Shown here piece after piece: positions 45,904 to 53,010 of a stretch of 64,000 bases of DNA. The notes under the pieces are model-generated. The model did not search any database. It saw only the letters and a program-made list of their open reading frames with translations, and was not told the DNA's origin. Within the stretch, counting starts at the first letter, position 1. Each line of letters opens with the position of its first letter. The stretch spans positions 248,001 to 312,000 of the forward strand of contig CAXBBL010000003.1 in assembly GCA_963974215.1 (NCBI GenBank), written 5' to 3'. The position numbers were made by a program, and so were the translations under genes. This stretch comes from Croceimicrobium sp963974215 (lineage in GTDB: Bacteria; Bacteroidota; Bacteroidia; Flavobacteriales; Schleiferiaceae).

Positions 45904-46842
45904 TTAGAGACGGTAAATAAGCTCGGTGTCGTAGTCTTTTAAAAGCTCTTGGGCTCTTTCGTAATCGGCGGTAAAGCCTAATACAAAACCACCGCCGCCG
46001 CTCCCGCAAAGTTTCAGGTAATAAGCATTAGTTTCAAAACCTTGCTGCCATAAGTCCTTCACGCTGTGAGGAATCATAGGGGTAAAGTTTTCGAAAACCA
46101 AATGGCTCAATTTCTTCAAGTTATTGAAAAGTGGTTTGGTATCACCTTTTAAGAAAGCCGCAATACAAGCGTCGTTGTATTTGGTAAACTGTTCTTTCAT
46201 TACGGTGCGGAAACCTTCCTGCTTCATCTTTTCCATGAAGATGTTAACCATGGGTTGGGTTTCACCGGGAGCGCCGCTGTTTACTAGAAAAATTGCCCCT
46301 TTACCTTCGGCTCTATTTGGGATGCTAACGGTGCCTAATTCATCTTTCGAATGGATAAGCACAGGCAGCTGTAAATAGCAAATTAGCGGATCAAGTCCAG
46401 AGCTTTTTCCGTGGAAATAAGATTCCATTTGCCCCAAAATCTTTTTTAGATTTTGGATATTATCCTTGCTAATGTCCGCTTCAGGATCAATGCGATTAAT
46501 CGCATAACGATCGTAAATAGCCGCACATAAAGCGCCGCTGCTTCCTACGCCATAACCTTCGGGAATGGAACTGTCGAAATAAAAACCATCAGCGATATCG
46601 GCTTGAAAGGCGGATAAATTTAAAGGAGCGATAATTTCGCCACTTTCCTGAAGATTTTCTAAATGCTGGTAATATTTAGCGAGGCTGGCATTGGATTTCT
46701 CCGCAAAGCCACTTAAGCTTTTGGCCTGTTTAAAGGCACCTTGATAATAATTGTAAGGAACAGAAAGACCCTTGGAATCGTTTATGATGCCGTACTCTCC
46801 AAAGAGTAGAATCTTAGCGTAGTAAAACGGATTACTTTTCAT
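45904..46842 (-). CDS. GHMP-family mevalonate kinase
   Basis: A 312-residue kinase from ATG 46842; the start overlaps the stop of the upstream gene (ATGA). The N-terminus is AKILLFGEYGI, the ATP-binding GHMP motif is PEGYGVGSSGALCAAIYD, followed by SGLDPLICYL, and the C-terminal motif is LCGSGGGGFVLGF. By its place behind diphosphomevalonate decarboxylase it should phosphorylate mevalonate. Phosphomevalonate kinase, a related family, cannot be fully excluded. Phosphomevalonate kinase is not otherwise seen here. Confidence 0.88.
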   Translation of the reverse strand: MKSNPFYYAKILLFGEYGIINDSKGLSVPYNYYQGAFKQAKSLSGFAEKSNASLAKYYQHLENLQESGEIIAPLNLSAFQADIADGFYFDSSIPEGYGVGSSGALCAAIYDRYAINRIDPEADISKDNIQNLKKILGQMESYFHGKSSGLDPLICYLQLPVLIHSKDELGTVSIPNRAEGKGAIFLVNSGAPGETQPMVNIFMEKMKQEGFRTVMKEQFTKYNDACIAAFLKGDTKPLFNNLKKLSHLVFENFTPMIPHSVKDLWQQGFETNAYYLKLCGSGGGGFVLGFTADYERAQELLKDYDTELIYRL

Positions 46843-47870
46843 AGTGAAATCTTTTCCGGACCATTGCCGACGCGGTCGCAAATATACTCCCCGTTTTTTA
46901 AATAAGGGGTAATAATTCGTTTAACGAAGTCTAGTACCTTTTGTTCGAAGGCTTTAGGAAAGAGAAGATGCACGTTGGCACCCGCATCTAGCGTAAAATA
47001 GGCGGGGATATTAGTTTCTTTGCGAAAGGCCCAAATCGCTTCGATTATCTGCAAAGTGTTGGGCTTCATTAATATGAAATAGGGATGAGAGCTCATCATC
47101 ATGGCGTGGAGCGTTAGGGCTTCGCTTTCTACCAAAGTGCCAAAAGCACTCAAATCACCGCTTTTTAATATGCTTAAAAGCTCCTCTAAATTGCGATGAG
47201 CTTGCTTGAATCGTTCTTTTGCAAAGGGATGGTTATTCATTAAACCGTGCCCGGCTGTACTGCTAACTTGTTTTTGTCCCTTTTCCACTAGAAGAATACA
47301 ATCGCAGAAATCTTGGAAGACTGCTGCCACTTCACCTTGGTAGGGAATGCCGTATTCATCGCTGCTATCGTGGATGCCTGAAAATTCGCCCCATTGCCCC
47401 AGTGGGCCATAAAGGGAACGACTGGCAGAGCCAGAACCTAAACGCGCCCACTCACTAGCTTTGCGATGAAAGTCTAATTCTTTTATTTTCCCTAATTCGC
47501 TGCGGAGGTCTAGCAGGCATAAAGCTAAAGCACTCATGCCACTGGCGCTGCTGGCAATGCCGCTACTGTGGGGAAAGCTATTGTGGGTTTCAATCTTAAG
47601 TTTCTTGCCTCGCAAAGGCCTGAGCTCACCTTTTATGCGCTCGAGGAATTGCTGCACTTTGCCTTTAAAGTCGGGCTTTAATTCCCCGTCTAAATAAAGG
47701 TCGAAATCAATATCGGCATGACCGCTCTCGCCCACCACACTTACGGTAGTTTGGGTGTAAGAGGCACTAAGCGTAAAGCTTATGCTGGGATTCGCCGGAA
47801 TTTGATTCGCGTATTTACCCCAGTATTTAACCAGTGCGATATTGGATGGACTGCGCCAAGTGCTTTGCAT
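46839..47870 (-). CDS. mvaD: Diphosphomevalonate decarboxylase
   Basis: A 343-residue GHMP-family enzyme that makes isopentenyl diphosphate. Signature stretches are SPSNIALVKYWGKY (about 7-20), FPHSSGIASSASGMSALAL (about 98-116) and RLGSGSASRSLYGP. The C-terminal part has TLDAGANVHLLFP with the conserved catalytic Asp. It heads a three-gene leftward operon with mevalonate kinase (4-bp overlap) and the prenyltransferase. The presence of this pathway fits Flavobacteriia. Confidence 0.94.
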   Translation of the reverse strand: MQSTWRSPSNIALVKYWGKYANQIPANPSISFTLSASYTQTTVSVVGESGHADIDFDLYLDGELKPDFKGKVQQFLERIKGELRPLRGKKLKIETHNSFPHSSGIASSASGMSALALCLLDLRSELGKIKELDFHRKASEWARLGSGSASRSLYGPLGQWGEFSGIHDSSDEYGIPYQGEVAAVFQDFCDCILLVEKGQKQVSSTAGHGLMNNHPFAKERFKQAHRNLEELLSILKSGDLSAFGTLVESEALTLHAMMMSSHPYFILMKPNTLQIIEAIWAFRKETNIPAYFTLDAGANVHLLFPKAFEQKVLDFVKRIITPYLKNGEYICDRVGNGPEKISL

Positions 47871-47924
47871 AGTGCTAATTTGATAGGCTCTTAACCCTAG
47901 CTAAGAGTAATGGTTCTAATTATT

Positions 47925-48809
47925 TTATTCGCCCGCTTCTGCGCTTCTTGCGGAAGCTTCGCGCTCGATTTTCTTAACCAAACCTTGTAAAACCTTTCCA
48001 GGACCTACTTCGATAAATTCACTCGCGCCGTCGGCAATCATGTTTTGCACACTTTGCGTCCATTTTACCGGTGAAGTCAATTGCTTGATAAGGTTGGATT
48101 TAATTTCCTCTGGATCGGAAATAGCCGTGGTGCTTACGTTTTGGTAGACTGGGCAAATTGGGTTTTTAAACTCCGTATTAGCAATCGCTTGGGCGAGACG
48201 CTCTTCTGCGGGTTTCATTAAAGGCGAGTGGAAGGCGCCACCTACGGGTAAGATTAAAGCTCTTTTTGCACCGGCTGCTTTCATATTGTCGCAGGCTAGT
48301 TTTACCGCTTCTAAAGCGCCTGATATAACTAATTGTCCGGGACAATTATAATTAGCGGCTACTACCACCCCTTCAGTTTCGGCGCAAATGCGTTCTACCT
48401 CTTCGTCAGCTAAGCCTAATACGGCAGCCATGGTAGAAGGTTCTGCTTCACAAGCATCTTGCATCGCTAGGGCACGCTCACTCACTAATTTTAAGCCATC
48501 TGCGAAAGCGAGAGTACCATTGGCTACTAAGGCCGAAAGTTCGCCTAAAGAATGCCCCGCCACCATATCGGCTTGGAAATTTCCCAAGGTTTTTGCTAAA
48601 ATTACCGAGTGCAGAAATACGGCCGGTTGGGTAACCTTAGTTTCCTTTAAATCTTCGGCACTGCCTTCAAACATGATATCGGTAATGCGGAAGCCCAATA
48701 TGGAATTGGCTTCTTCGAAAAGTTCTTTGGCTAGGGGATAGTTTTCGTATAAATCTTTACCCATGCCAGTAAACTGGGCACCTTGTCCGGGAAATACGTA
48801 TGCTTTCAT
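47925..48809 (-). CDS. fabD: Malonyl-CoA:ACP transacylase FabD
   Basis: A 294-residue transacylase. The N-terminal VFPGQGAQFTGMGKDLY, the nucleophile motif GHSLGE (Ser about 83) and GGAFHSPLM with the catalytic His (about 192-200) are all present. FabD loads malonyl groups on ACP for fatty acid synthesis. No other fab gene is close. It lies between mvaD (54 bp downstream) and queD (46 bp upstream) on the same strand. Confidence 0.96.
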   Translation of the reverse strand: MKAYVFPGQGAQFTGMGKDLYENYPLAKELFEEANSILGFRITDIMFEGSAEDLKETKVTQPAVFLHSVILAKTLGNFQADMVAGHSLGELSALVANGTLAFADGLKLVSERALAMQDACEAEPSTMAAVLGLADEEVERICAETEGVVVAANYNCPGQLVISGALEAVKLACDNMKAAGAKRALILPVGGAFHSPLMKPAEERLAQAIANTEFKNPICPVYQNVSTTAISDPEEIKSNLIKQLTSPVKWTQSVQNMIADGASEFIEVGPGKVLQGLVKKIEREASARSAEAGE

Positions 48810-48855
48810 AGAAATGATGTGTTGGTTCTTAGGGCTAATTTAGCCGCAATTAGTA

Positions 48856-49266
48856 TTAGCCGAAATATTCAACGGCGTTATTAATGGTTTCTTCCAGGCG
48901 AATGCGATGCAGCTTGCAGTTATGCTCGGCGATGGCCGGCGCCAAGATTTTCCATATTTCTTCTGCTAAAACTTCGGTGCTGGTAAATTTACCACGCATG
49001 AAATCCACGTCGTGGTTGAGGTTGGCGTGATCGAGTTTGCTAATTACCAAGTTTTGGATAATCTTTTTAAGATCTACCAAGTTCATCACAAAGCCGGTGT
49101 CGGGGTTGATTTCTCCCTTCACGGTAACTACTAAAGTGAAGTTATGGCCGTGGAAATTTTTATTGGCGCATTTGCCAAAAACGGCATCGTTTTGCTCAAC
49201 AGTCCAATTGGGATTGTATAATTGATGCGCGGCACTAAAGCGCTCTTTTCTTTCGATGTAGATCAT
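48856..49266 (-). CDS. queD: 6-carboxytetrahydropterin synthase QueD
   Basis: A 136-residue enzyme of the 6-pyruvoyl tetrahydropterin synthase family, the second step of preQ0/queuosine synthesis. Zinc ligands are His14 (FSAAHQLYNP) and the pair in FHGHNF; the catalytic Cys lies in FGKCANKNFHGHN. The TEVLAEEIW and C-terminal RLEETINNAVEYFG parts are typical. The final-step gene queG is at 8145-9074. A -7 box lies 21 bp upstream of the ATG. Confidence 0.95.
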   Translation of the reverse strand: MIYIERKERFSAAHQLYNPNWTVEQNDAVFGKCANKNFHGHNFTLVVTVKGEINPDTGFVMNLVDLKKIIQNLVISKLDHANLNHDVDFMRGKFTSTEVLAEEIWKILAPAIAEHNCKLHRIRLEETINNAVEYFG

Positions 49267-49287
49267 AGCCTAGGGCGAAAATTTCGG

Positions 49288-49295
49288 CAAAGATA
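49288..49295 (-). promoter_or_regulatory. -7 promoter element for queD
   Basis: Minus-strand TATCTTTG (49295 to 49288) matches TAnnTTTG, 21 bp before the queD ATG. Confidence 0.6.
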
Positions 49296-49315
49296 GTTAA
49301 TGAAAATCGGCTGTA

Positions 49316-49648
49316 TTAATGCAGCTTGTTATTGTTTTGATGGCGATCGTGGTCTCTTTTGGTTTTGATCTCCATCTTTTTATCAAAGGCGGCTTGCAGG
49401 TCGGTACCGGTTTGGTTGGCGAGGCAAAGCACCACAAAAAGCACATCTGCTAATTCTTCCCCCAGGTCTTTGGCTTTATCACTTTCTTTTTCGCTTTGCT
49501 CGCCGTAACGACGAGCGATGATACGGGCCACTTCGCCGACTTCTTCCGTAAGCTGGGCCATATTGGTAAGTTCGTTAAAATAACGTACCCCGTGATTTTG
49601 AATCCAATCGTCTACGATGCTTTGAAGCGCTTTTATATCTGTTGCCAT
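49316..49648 (-). CDS. MazG-like nucleotide pyrophosphohydrolase
   Basis: A 110-residue protein from ATG 49648; a longer reading frame to 49774 has no family support and would start before the -7 box. The metal-binding EEVGE...ExxxxD pattern is seen in TEEVGEVARI and LGEELADVLF (about 64-73). Such all-alpha NTP pyrophosphatases remove unusual nucleotides. It ends 49 bp before queD on the same strand, with its own promoter. It is the last ordinary gene before the accessory island. Confidence 0.9.
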   Translation of the reverse strand: MATDIKALQSIVDDWIQNHGVRYFNELTNMAQLTEEVGEVARIIARRYGEQSEKESDKAKDLGEELADVLFVVLCLANQTGTDLQAAFDKKMEIKTKRDHDRHQNNNKLH

Positions 49649-49982
49649 GATGGTCTTTTTATTTGGAAAGGCAAAGCTAGTAGAATTAAGGAGGATGGGA
49701 AGGGGGTTAGTGCTAATCGTTTTACAGTCTGCACTTTGCTTTTTCTGCTTTGCGCAAGATGGGTTGTGAAACAACGATTCCGATTATGGCTCTTCAGCAT
49801 TTTATTGACTAAATGGAGATTGTGTTTTTAGCGCAGGGATGGGAAGATTATCTTTATGGGCAAGTTTGCTTTTAACTTAGTTGTTAGGATTTTGGAGCAG
49901 GGACAAACTCTAGCCCAAAGCAAAGTGATAATGGTGATTTTGTATTAACCATTTAAGAAAGAAGAAATTCAATTAATTTATT
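49649..49982. other. 334-bp intergenic region at the left edge of the accessory island
   Basis: The left end holds the MazG-like gene's promoter. Bases 49825-49838 (TTTTTAGCGCAGGG) are an exact 14-base match to part of the hairpin element at 51468-51536 and could be a decayed copy. I found no convincing gene. Confidence 0.5.
49672..49679 (-). promoter_or_regulatory. -7 promoter element for the MazG-like gene
   Basis: Minus-strand TAGCTTTG (49679 to 49672) matches TAnnTTTG, 23 bp before ATG 49648. Confidence 0.55.
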
Positions 49983-50348
49983 ATGTGGAAGAAAGCATTA
50001 ATTTCAATTGTCTGTCTATTAGGTGTGCAGAATATGAATGGGCAAGTGATAGTCTTTTGTAGCAGAGTTAATGGTGTCAACGGTCAACTAACTGGGGTTC
50101 AATCTGCTGATTTAGATGAGGTTAAGCAAAACAAAACCGTAATATCATTTGGGCAAGAAAAATGTACCGTAGAAGATCTGGTCTCCGTAGAATGGATTGG
50201 TGAATTCATTAAACGAAAGCATCTTAGTGAGGATGATTTCGAGATACTAATGATTATTCCTTTAAACGATCATCACGTTGTAGTAGCTGGCAAAACCGAA
50301 GAGATTTACGGCTATTTTGAAATTATAAAACCAGCTCCTGAAGAATGA
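49983..50348 (+). CDS. Small secreted protein of unknown function
   Basis: A 121-residue protein with a signal peptide (about 1-21, ending NMNGQ). The mature part is mixed alpha/beta with two cysteines (VFCSRVNG and EKCTVEDL), consistent with a small globular periplasmic or surface protein. I recognise no family. It is at the left end of the RHS island, next to another exported small protein, so it may be an orphan immunity gene; this is inference from position only. Confidence 0.6.
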   Translation: MWKKALISIVCLLGVQNMNGQVIVFCSRVNGVNGQLTGVQSADLDEVKQNKTVISFGQEKCTVEDLVSVEWIGEFIKRKHLSEDDFEILMIIPLNDHHVVVAGKTEEIYGYFEIIKPAPEE

Positions 50349-50516
50349 TGGCTAGCGGGAGCATCTTTATTCCTGTTCAGACAGTTTATCAACTTATTTT
50401 GCAAAAGCTTTTAATCGAGTTTCATACCAGGTAAGACATCAATTTGGAAGCGTTCAATGAATGTGATATCGTATTGATTTCCAAGGAATTTTAGAATATG
50501 TAACTTTGTAATAAGT

Positions 50517-50984
50517 ATGTTTAAAGCTCTTCTAAAATTCACTGCATTCTTTCTGCTATTCTCTTGTTCGGAAAAAACTGAACAGATTTCAATTCTTAAG
50601 GGAAAAGGTCAAGATCCTGATGATCATCATGAGGCAATAAGGTTTATAAGTAATAAAATATTTTATTGCAAGGATACTGATGCTTTAAATGGTTATATGT
50701 ATCCTTGTTGGCGTGGTAATTTGAAGGATAGTGTCTTCCTGTTCGCTAGAAATTTAATATTAAACAATTTATCGAAAAATGATGATTATCTAAGAGTGCA
50801 GGATGGTATACTTTATCATGTAGAATATATCAGTGGTGCTGACACATTAAGTATGTATTTCAACCCAGATCATGAATCTAAGGAAGATGTGATTTTGAAT
50901 CGTTTGTTAGAGTTTAAAAAATACGCTAAAGAAGAAACAGATTCAATTTATTTTGATAGTGAAGTAATTAAATTCTATTATTAG
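50517..50984 (+). CDS. Small lipoprotein of unknown function
   Basis: A 155-residue protein. The signal peptide ends in LLFSC, Cys17 the likely lipidation site. The rest is charged, with two further cysteines (FYCKDTD, YPCWRGN) and a predicted alpha/beta fold. No known family. It is AT-rich like the rest of the island and followed by RHS-related remains. It could be an immunity lipoprotein of a lost toxin, by analogy with the genes at 52362 and 53736. Confidence 0.6.
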   Translation: MFKALLKFTAFFLLFSCSEKTEQISILKGKGQDPDDHHEAIRFISNKIFYCKDTDALNGYMYPCWRGNLKDSVFLFARNLILNNLSKNDDYLRVQDGILYHVEYISGADTLSMYFNPDHESKEDVILNRLLEFKKYAKEETDSIYFDSEVIKFYY

Positions 50985-50992
50985 CAGCGTAG

Positions 50993-51136
50993 TGTAAGCT
51001 TTCTTTTGCCGCGAACATCTGCAATAGTACTGACGGCGCAGGCTGTTGTGACCTGGTCTTCAGTGGGTATGAGGAGGGCAGTGAATTGCGTAAAATGGTC
51101 TTCAGGAGCGGCACGGGACAAACTTTTAAATTCTAA
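50993..51136 (+). pseudogene. Fragment of an unidentified coding sequence
   Basis: An open stretch of 47 codons bounded by stops, with no plausible start, reading NICNSTDGAGCCDLVFSGY and then SGTGQTFKF before TAA at 51134-51136. It contains three cysteines close together. It could be the tail of a lost secreted protein. No family recognised; weak. Confidence 0.3.
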
Positions 51137-51180
51137 TATGAAACACTTTTCCCATCTAATGTTAAATACTCCTGAAAACC

Positions 51181-51420
51181 CGTCATAGTTTTAATTAGCT
51201 TTTCCACATCCTTATTCAGTGTTTACTTCTCACCACGATACCTATCTGTTCTTAAAAGCTAACTCAAACATTTGTAAATAAGTACCACTCTCCTCTGCAC
51301 ACCTTCATAAATGCAAATTTTCGTTACTTGATGCTGTAGTGAGCCGAGATAACTCTCTATTCGGCTCATTTATCTTCTATATTTGAGCCGTAAAATAATA
51401 TTAATCGGCTCGGTAGAATT
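51181..51420. repeat. Flank repeat copy A with tandem inverted repeats
   Basis: The segment resembles 54601-54830. The best-matched block is CACCACGATACCTATCTGTT at 51231-51250, which with two further bases agrees with 54682-54703 at 19 of 22 positions; ACATCCTT at 51206-51213 recurs at 54662-54669. It also contains GAGCCGA/TCGGCTC (51341-51347, 51361-51367) and GAGCCG/CGGCTC (51385-51390, 51406-51411), two small hairpins in a row. No gene is seen. Confidence 0.5.
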
Positions 51421-51468
51421 TCGGACATGCGCGGCGAAGCCTATCAATTTTTCTTAAATACTCCTTGA
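51400..51468 (+). pseudogene. RHS core remnant upstream of the first RHS tip
   Basis: The frame through 51427 reads DMRGEAYQFFLNTP and then TGA at 51466-51468. RGEAYQFF-NTPWGE is a standard RHS core stretch before the tip. The frame is stopped upstream by TAA (51391-51393) and downstream exactly where hairpin element 1 begins. This is the cut end of a former RHS gene. Confidence 0.65.
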
Positions 51469-52340
51469 GGGACCAAGCGTTTGATAAAAGTCTGGTAGAT
51501 TTTTTTAGCGCAGGGGCCAGCCTACCGCGCGGGTCAGAAAACCAGTATGCTAAAAGCTATACCAGCTTTAGTAGTAGATTCCGTTTCAATGAGGACCAAG
51601 CGTTAAAAAATAAGCCGGTGGCTTATTTTAGCGAAGGAGCCAGCCTGCCGCGATGGCGAGGCAATTTCTACTACGGGGCCAGATATTATGATCCTAAGAT
51701 TAGCGTGTGGTTGAGTGTGGATCCTATCTTAAAATATCATGAATCACCCTATAGTTTTACATCCAACAATCCAATTATGCTGATTGATCCTGACGGAAGA
51801 GATACGACTTTTGCTACGCAACAAGCAAAGGACAGATTTGATGCCGCCTACAGGCGAACGAATGAAATGATAGGTGAGTTGGAGAAAGATATGGATAAGT
51901 ACGAGGCCAAAAGACAAAATGGCGATTTGTCAGACAACAAATTAGAAGACTACGCAGATTTAGCTGAGGAATATAGAGGGTGGAAGGATATTCAGGAGGA
52001 GTTCAACTCAATAATTGATGAGAACAGTCCTGTAGTTAAGTATGAAATAAATGATGCTAAAACAGAGGGTAATGCAGGGTTGACGACTCCGAGTAAAGAT
52101 GGAAAAAGCGCCTGGACGGTTTATTTGAAAGAAGGATATCCTAATTCAGAATTTAATGAGAGCGTAATTGTCCATGAGAATTATCATGTTAATAAACGTT
52201 TCCAAGGAAGTAAACAATCCCGATCCGAGGAATTAGGCGCATTTATTAGACAAGGCACATATTCACCGGGTTTTATAGATTATTTTATTAGCACATTCAA
52301 AGGGAGTAACCTTTTGGATGCCGTGATACGTGCGTATTGA
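51465..52340 (+). CDS. RHS tip fused to a coiled-coil and HExxH metallopeptidase-like toxin domain (5'-truncated)
   Basis: A 291-residue reading frame, probably not a full gene: its TTG start is only the first start codon in frame. Residues 26-87 are RHS core, ending in NFYYGARYYDPKISVWLSVD, the RHS-associated core signature. Within them two 66-bp hairpin elements are translated (residues 2-24 and 44-65). After the tip come SNNPIMLIDPDG, a charged helix (about 130-185) and a domain with VIVHENYHVNKRF: H237, E238, H241 form HExxH, and E255/E256 may be the third ligand. This looks like an RHS C-terminal zinc peptidase toxin. The next gene may be its immunity partner. Likely an orphan toxin module. 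Confidence 0.72.
   Translation: MRDQAFDKSLVDFFSAGASLPRGSENQYAKSYTSFSSRFRFNEDQALKNKPVAYFSEGASLPRWRGNFYYGARYYDPKISVWLSVDPILKYHESPYSFTSNNPIMLIDPDGRDTTFATQQAKDRFDAAYRRTNEMIGELEKDMDKYEAKRQNGDLSDNKLEDYADLAEEYRGWKDIQEEFNSIIDENSPVVKYEINDAKTEGNAGLTTPSKDGKSAWTVYLKEGYPNSEFNESVIVHENYHVNKRFQGSKQSRSEELGAFIRQGTYSPGFIDYFISTFKGSNLLDAVIRAY
51468..51536 (+). repeat. Hairpin element 1 inserted in the RHS core
   Basis: Aligns without gaps to element 2 (51594-51659) over 66 bases, about 49 identical by eye. It starts with GACCAAGCG (51471) and has a central hairpin AAAAGTCT/AGATTTTT (51486-51493, 51497-51504) around a GGT loop. It interrupts the RHS core between NTP and ENQYA and causes a stop in the upstream frame. 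Confidence 0.65.
51592..51659 (+). repeat. Hairpin element 2 inserted in the RHS core
   Basis: Starts with GACCAAGCG (51594) and has a perfect 10-bp hairpin AAAATAAGCC/GGCTTATTTT (51607-51616, 51620-51629) with the same GGT loop. It sits in frame between FNE and GNFYYGARYYDP, replacing the short KExDxET stretch usual in RHS cores. The encoded peptide shares GASLPR with element 1. Confidence 0.65.
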
Positions 52341-52361
52341 TCAATTAGAAAGTTATAAATT

Positions 52362-52880
52362 ATGAAGGCAGCAATTGTTACATCCATAATGTTAATCTTT
52401 TCCTCTTTTTCTTGTTTTGGCCAATACCAAATTACAATGGACTTAGGGGGTACATTAGGTCCTAAGTTTGTTGGCTATAAATTGGATAGCAGTGGTTTAT
52501 TTGCTGCAGCATATGAATGGGATTATTCAATTTTCGGGGGAAAATGTTGCAGATATAAATCGATTAAAATTGAATATACAGACTTGGATGTGCTAACTCT
52601 TTATAGGCTTAAATTACTGCTTGATCAAAATGATTTCTTTAGAAAAGACCAATGTTTTTACTGGGAAACTACAGCAAAGCCTATTATTTATAGTATTCAA
52701 AGCATTGAAGACACAGTTTCAGTGAATATATATGATTATCACTATTGCGGATCTGGTGCTATTGAAAAAAATTGTTACCTAATATCAGAATTAAGATATT
52801 TACTATCATTATTGATTCCAAGTAATTATGATGAGTTCAAATTTTACCCAGCAATGTACGCTGAGAAAATCAAGGATTAA
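52362..52880 (+). CDS. Exported protein, candidate immunity partner of the first RHS toxin module
   Basis: A 172-residue protein with a signal peptide (about 1-21; SCFGQ at the cut site). The mature part is mixed alpha/beta and has cysteines in FGGKCCRYKS, KDQCFYW, HYCGSG and KNCYL, which could form disulfides. It starts 21 bp after the RHS toxin stop, the usual place for an immunity gene. An exported immunity protein would fit a toxin acting in the periplasm or at the cell surface. No known family. Confidence 0.58.
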   Translation: MKAAIVTSIMLIFSSFSCFGQYQITMDLGGTLGPKFVGYKLDSSGLFAAAYEWDYSIFGGKCCRYKSIKIEYTDLDVLTLYRLKLLLDQNDFFRKDQCFYWETTAKPIIYSIQSIEDTVSVNIYDYHYCGSGAIEKNCYLISELRYLLSLLIPSNYDEFKFYPAMYAEKIKD

Positions 52881-52910
52881 CTCCGATTGCAAGAACGTCT
52901 CTGCTCACTT

Positions 52911-53010
52911 GTAAATCGAGAATGCTCTTTTATAGAGCTTGATGTTTTATGGTACAAATGTCTTTTGAGCGATGATGACTACTTTTACACCTATGACCAC
53001 AACAGGAGGA
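52911..53010 (+). pseudogene. Out-of-frame YD-repeat remnant before the second RHS tip
   Basis: In the frame through 52971 the DNA reads DDDYFYTYDHNRR, which looks like an RHS YD repeat. It then runs out of frame with the tip signature that follows (GNYYYGARYYDP from about 53020), pointing to a deletion joint. The frame stays open upstream to about 52911 but without further RHS features. Confidence 0.45.

Noticed and set aside
48833..48845. GGCTAATTTAGCC palindrome between fabD and queD
   Set aside because: Short, no T-run, and no other sign of function.
49649..49774. N-terminal extension of the MazG-like protein
   Set aside because: The extension runs through the -7 box, has no family match, and the ATG at 49648 gives the normal family start.
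51006..51188. 60-codon open frame with MPRTSAIVLTAQAVVTW start
   Set aside because: Another frame over the same bases gives a more protein-like translation (NICNSTDGAGCC); low complexity and no start context.
51471..51659. The two hairpin elements considered as a transposon with terminal repeats
   Set aside because: The segment between them is RHS core sequence, no transposase, and they are direct rather than inverted copies.
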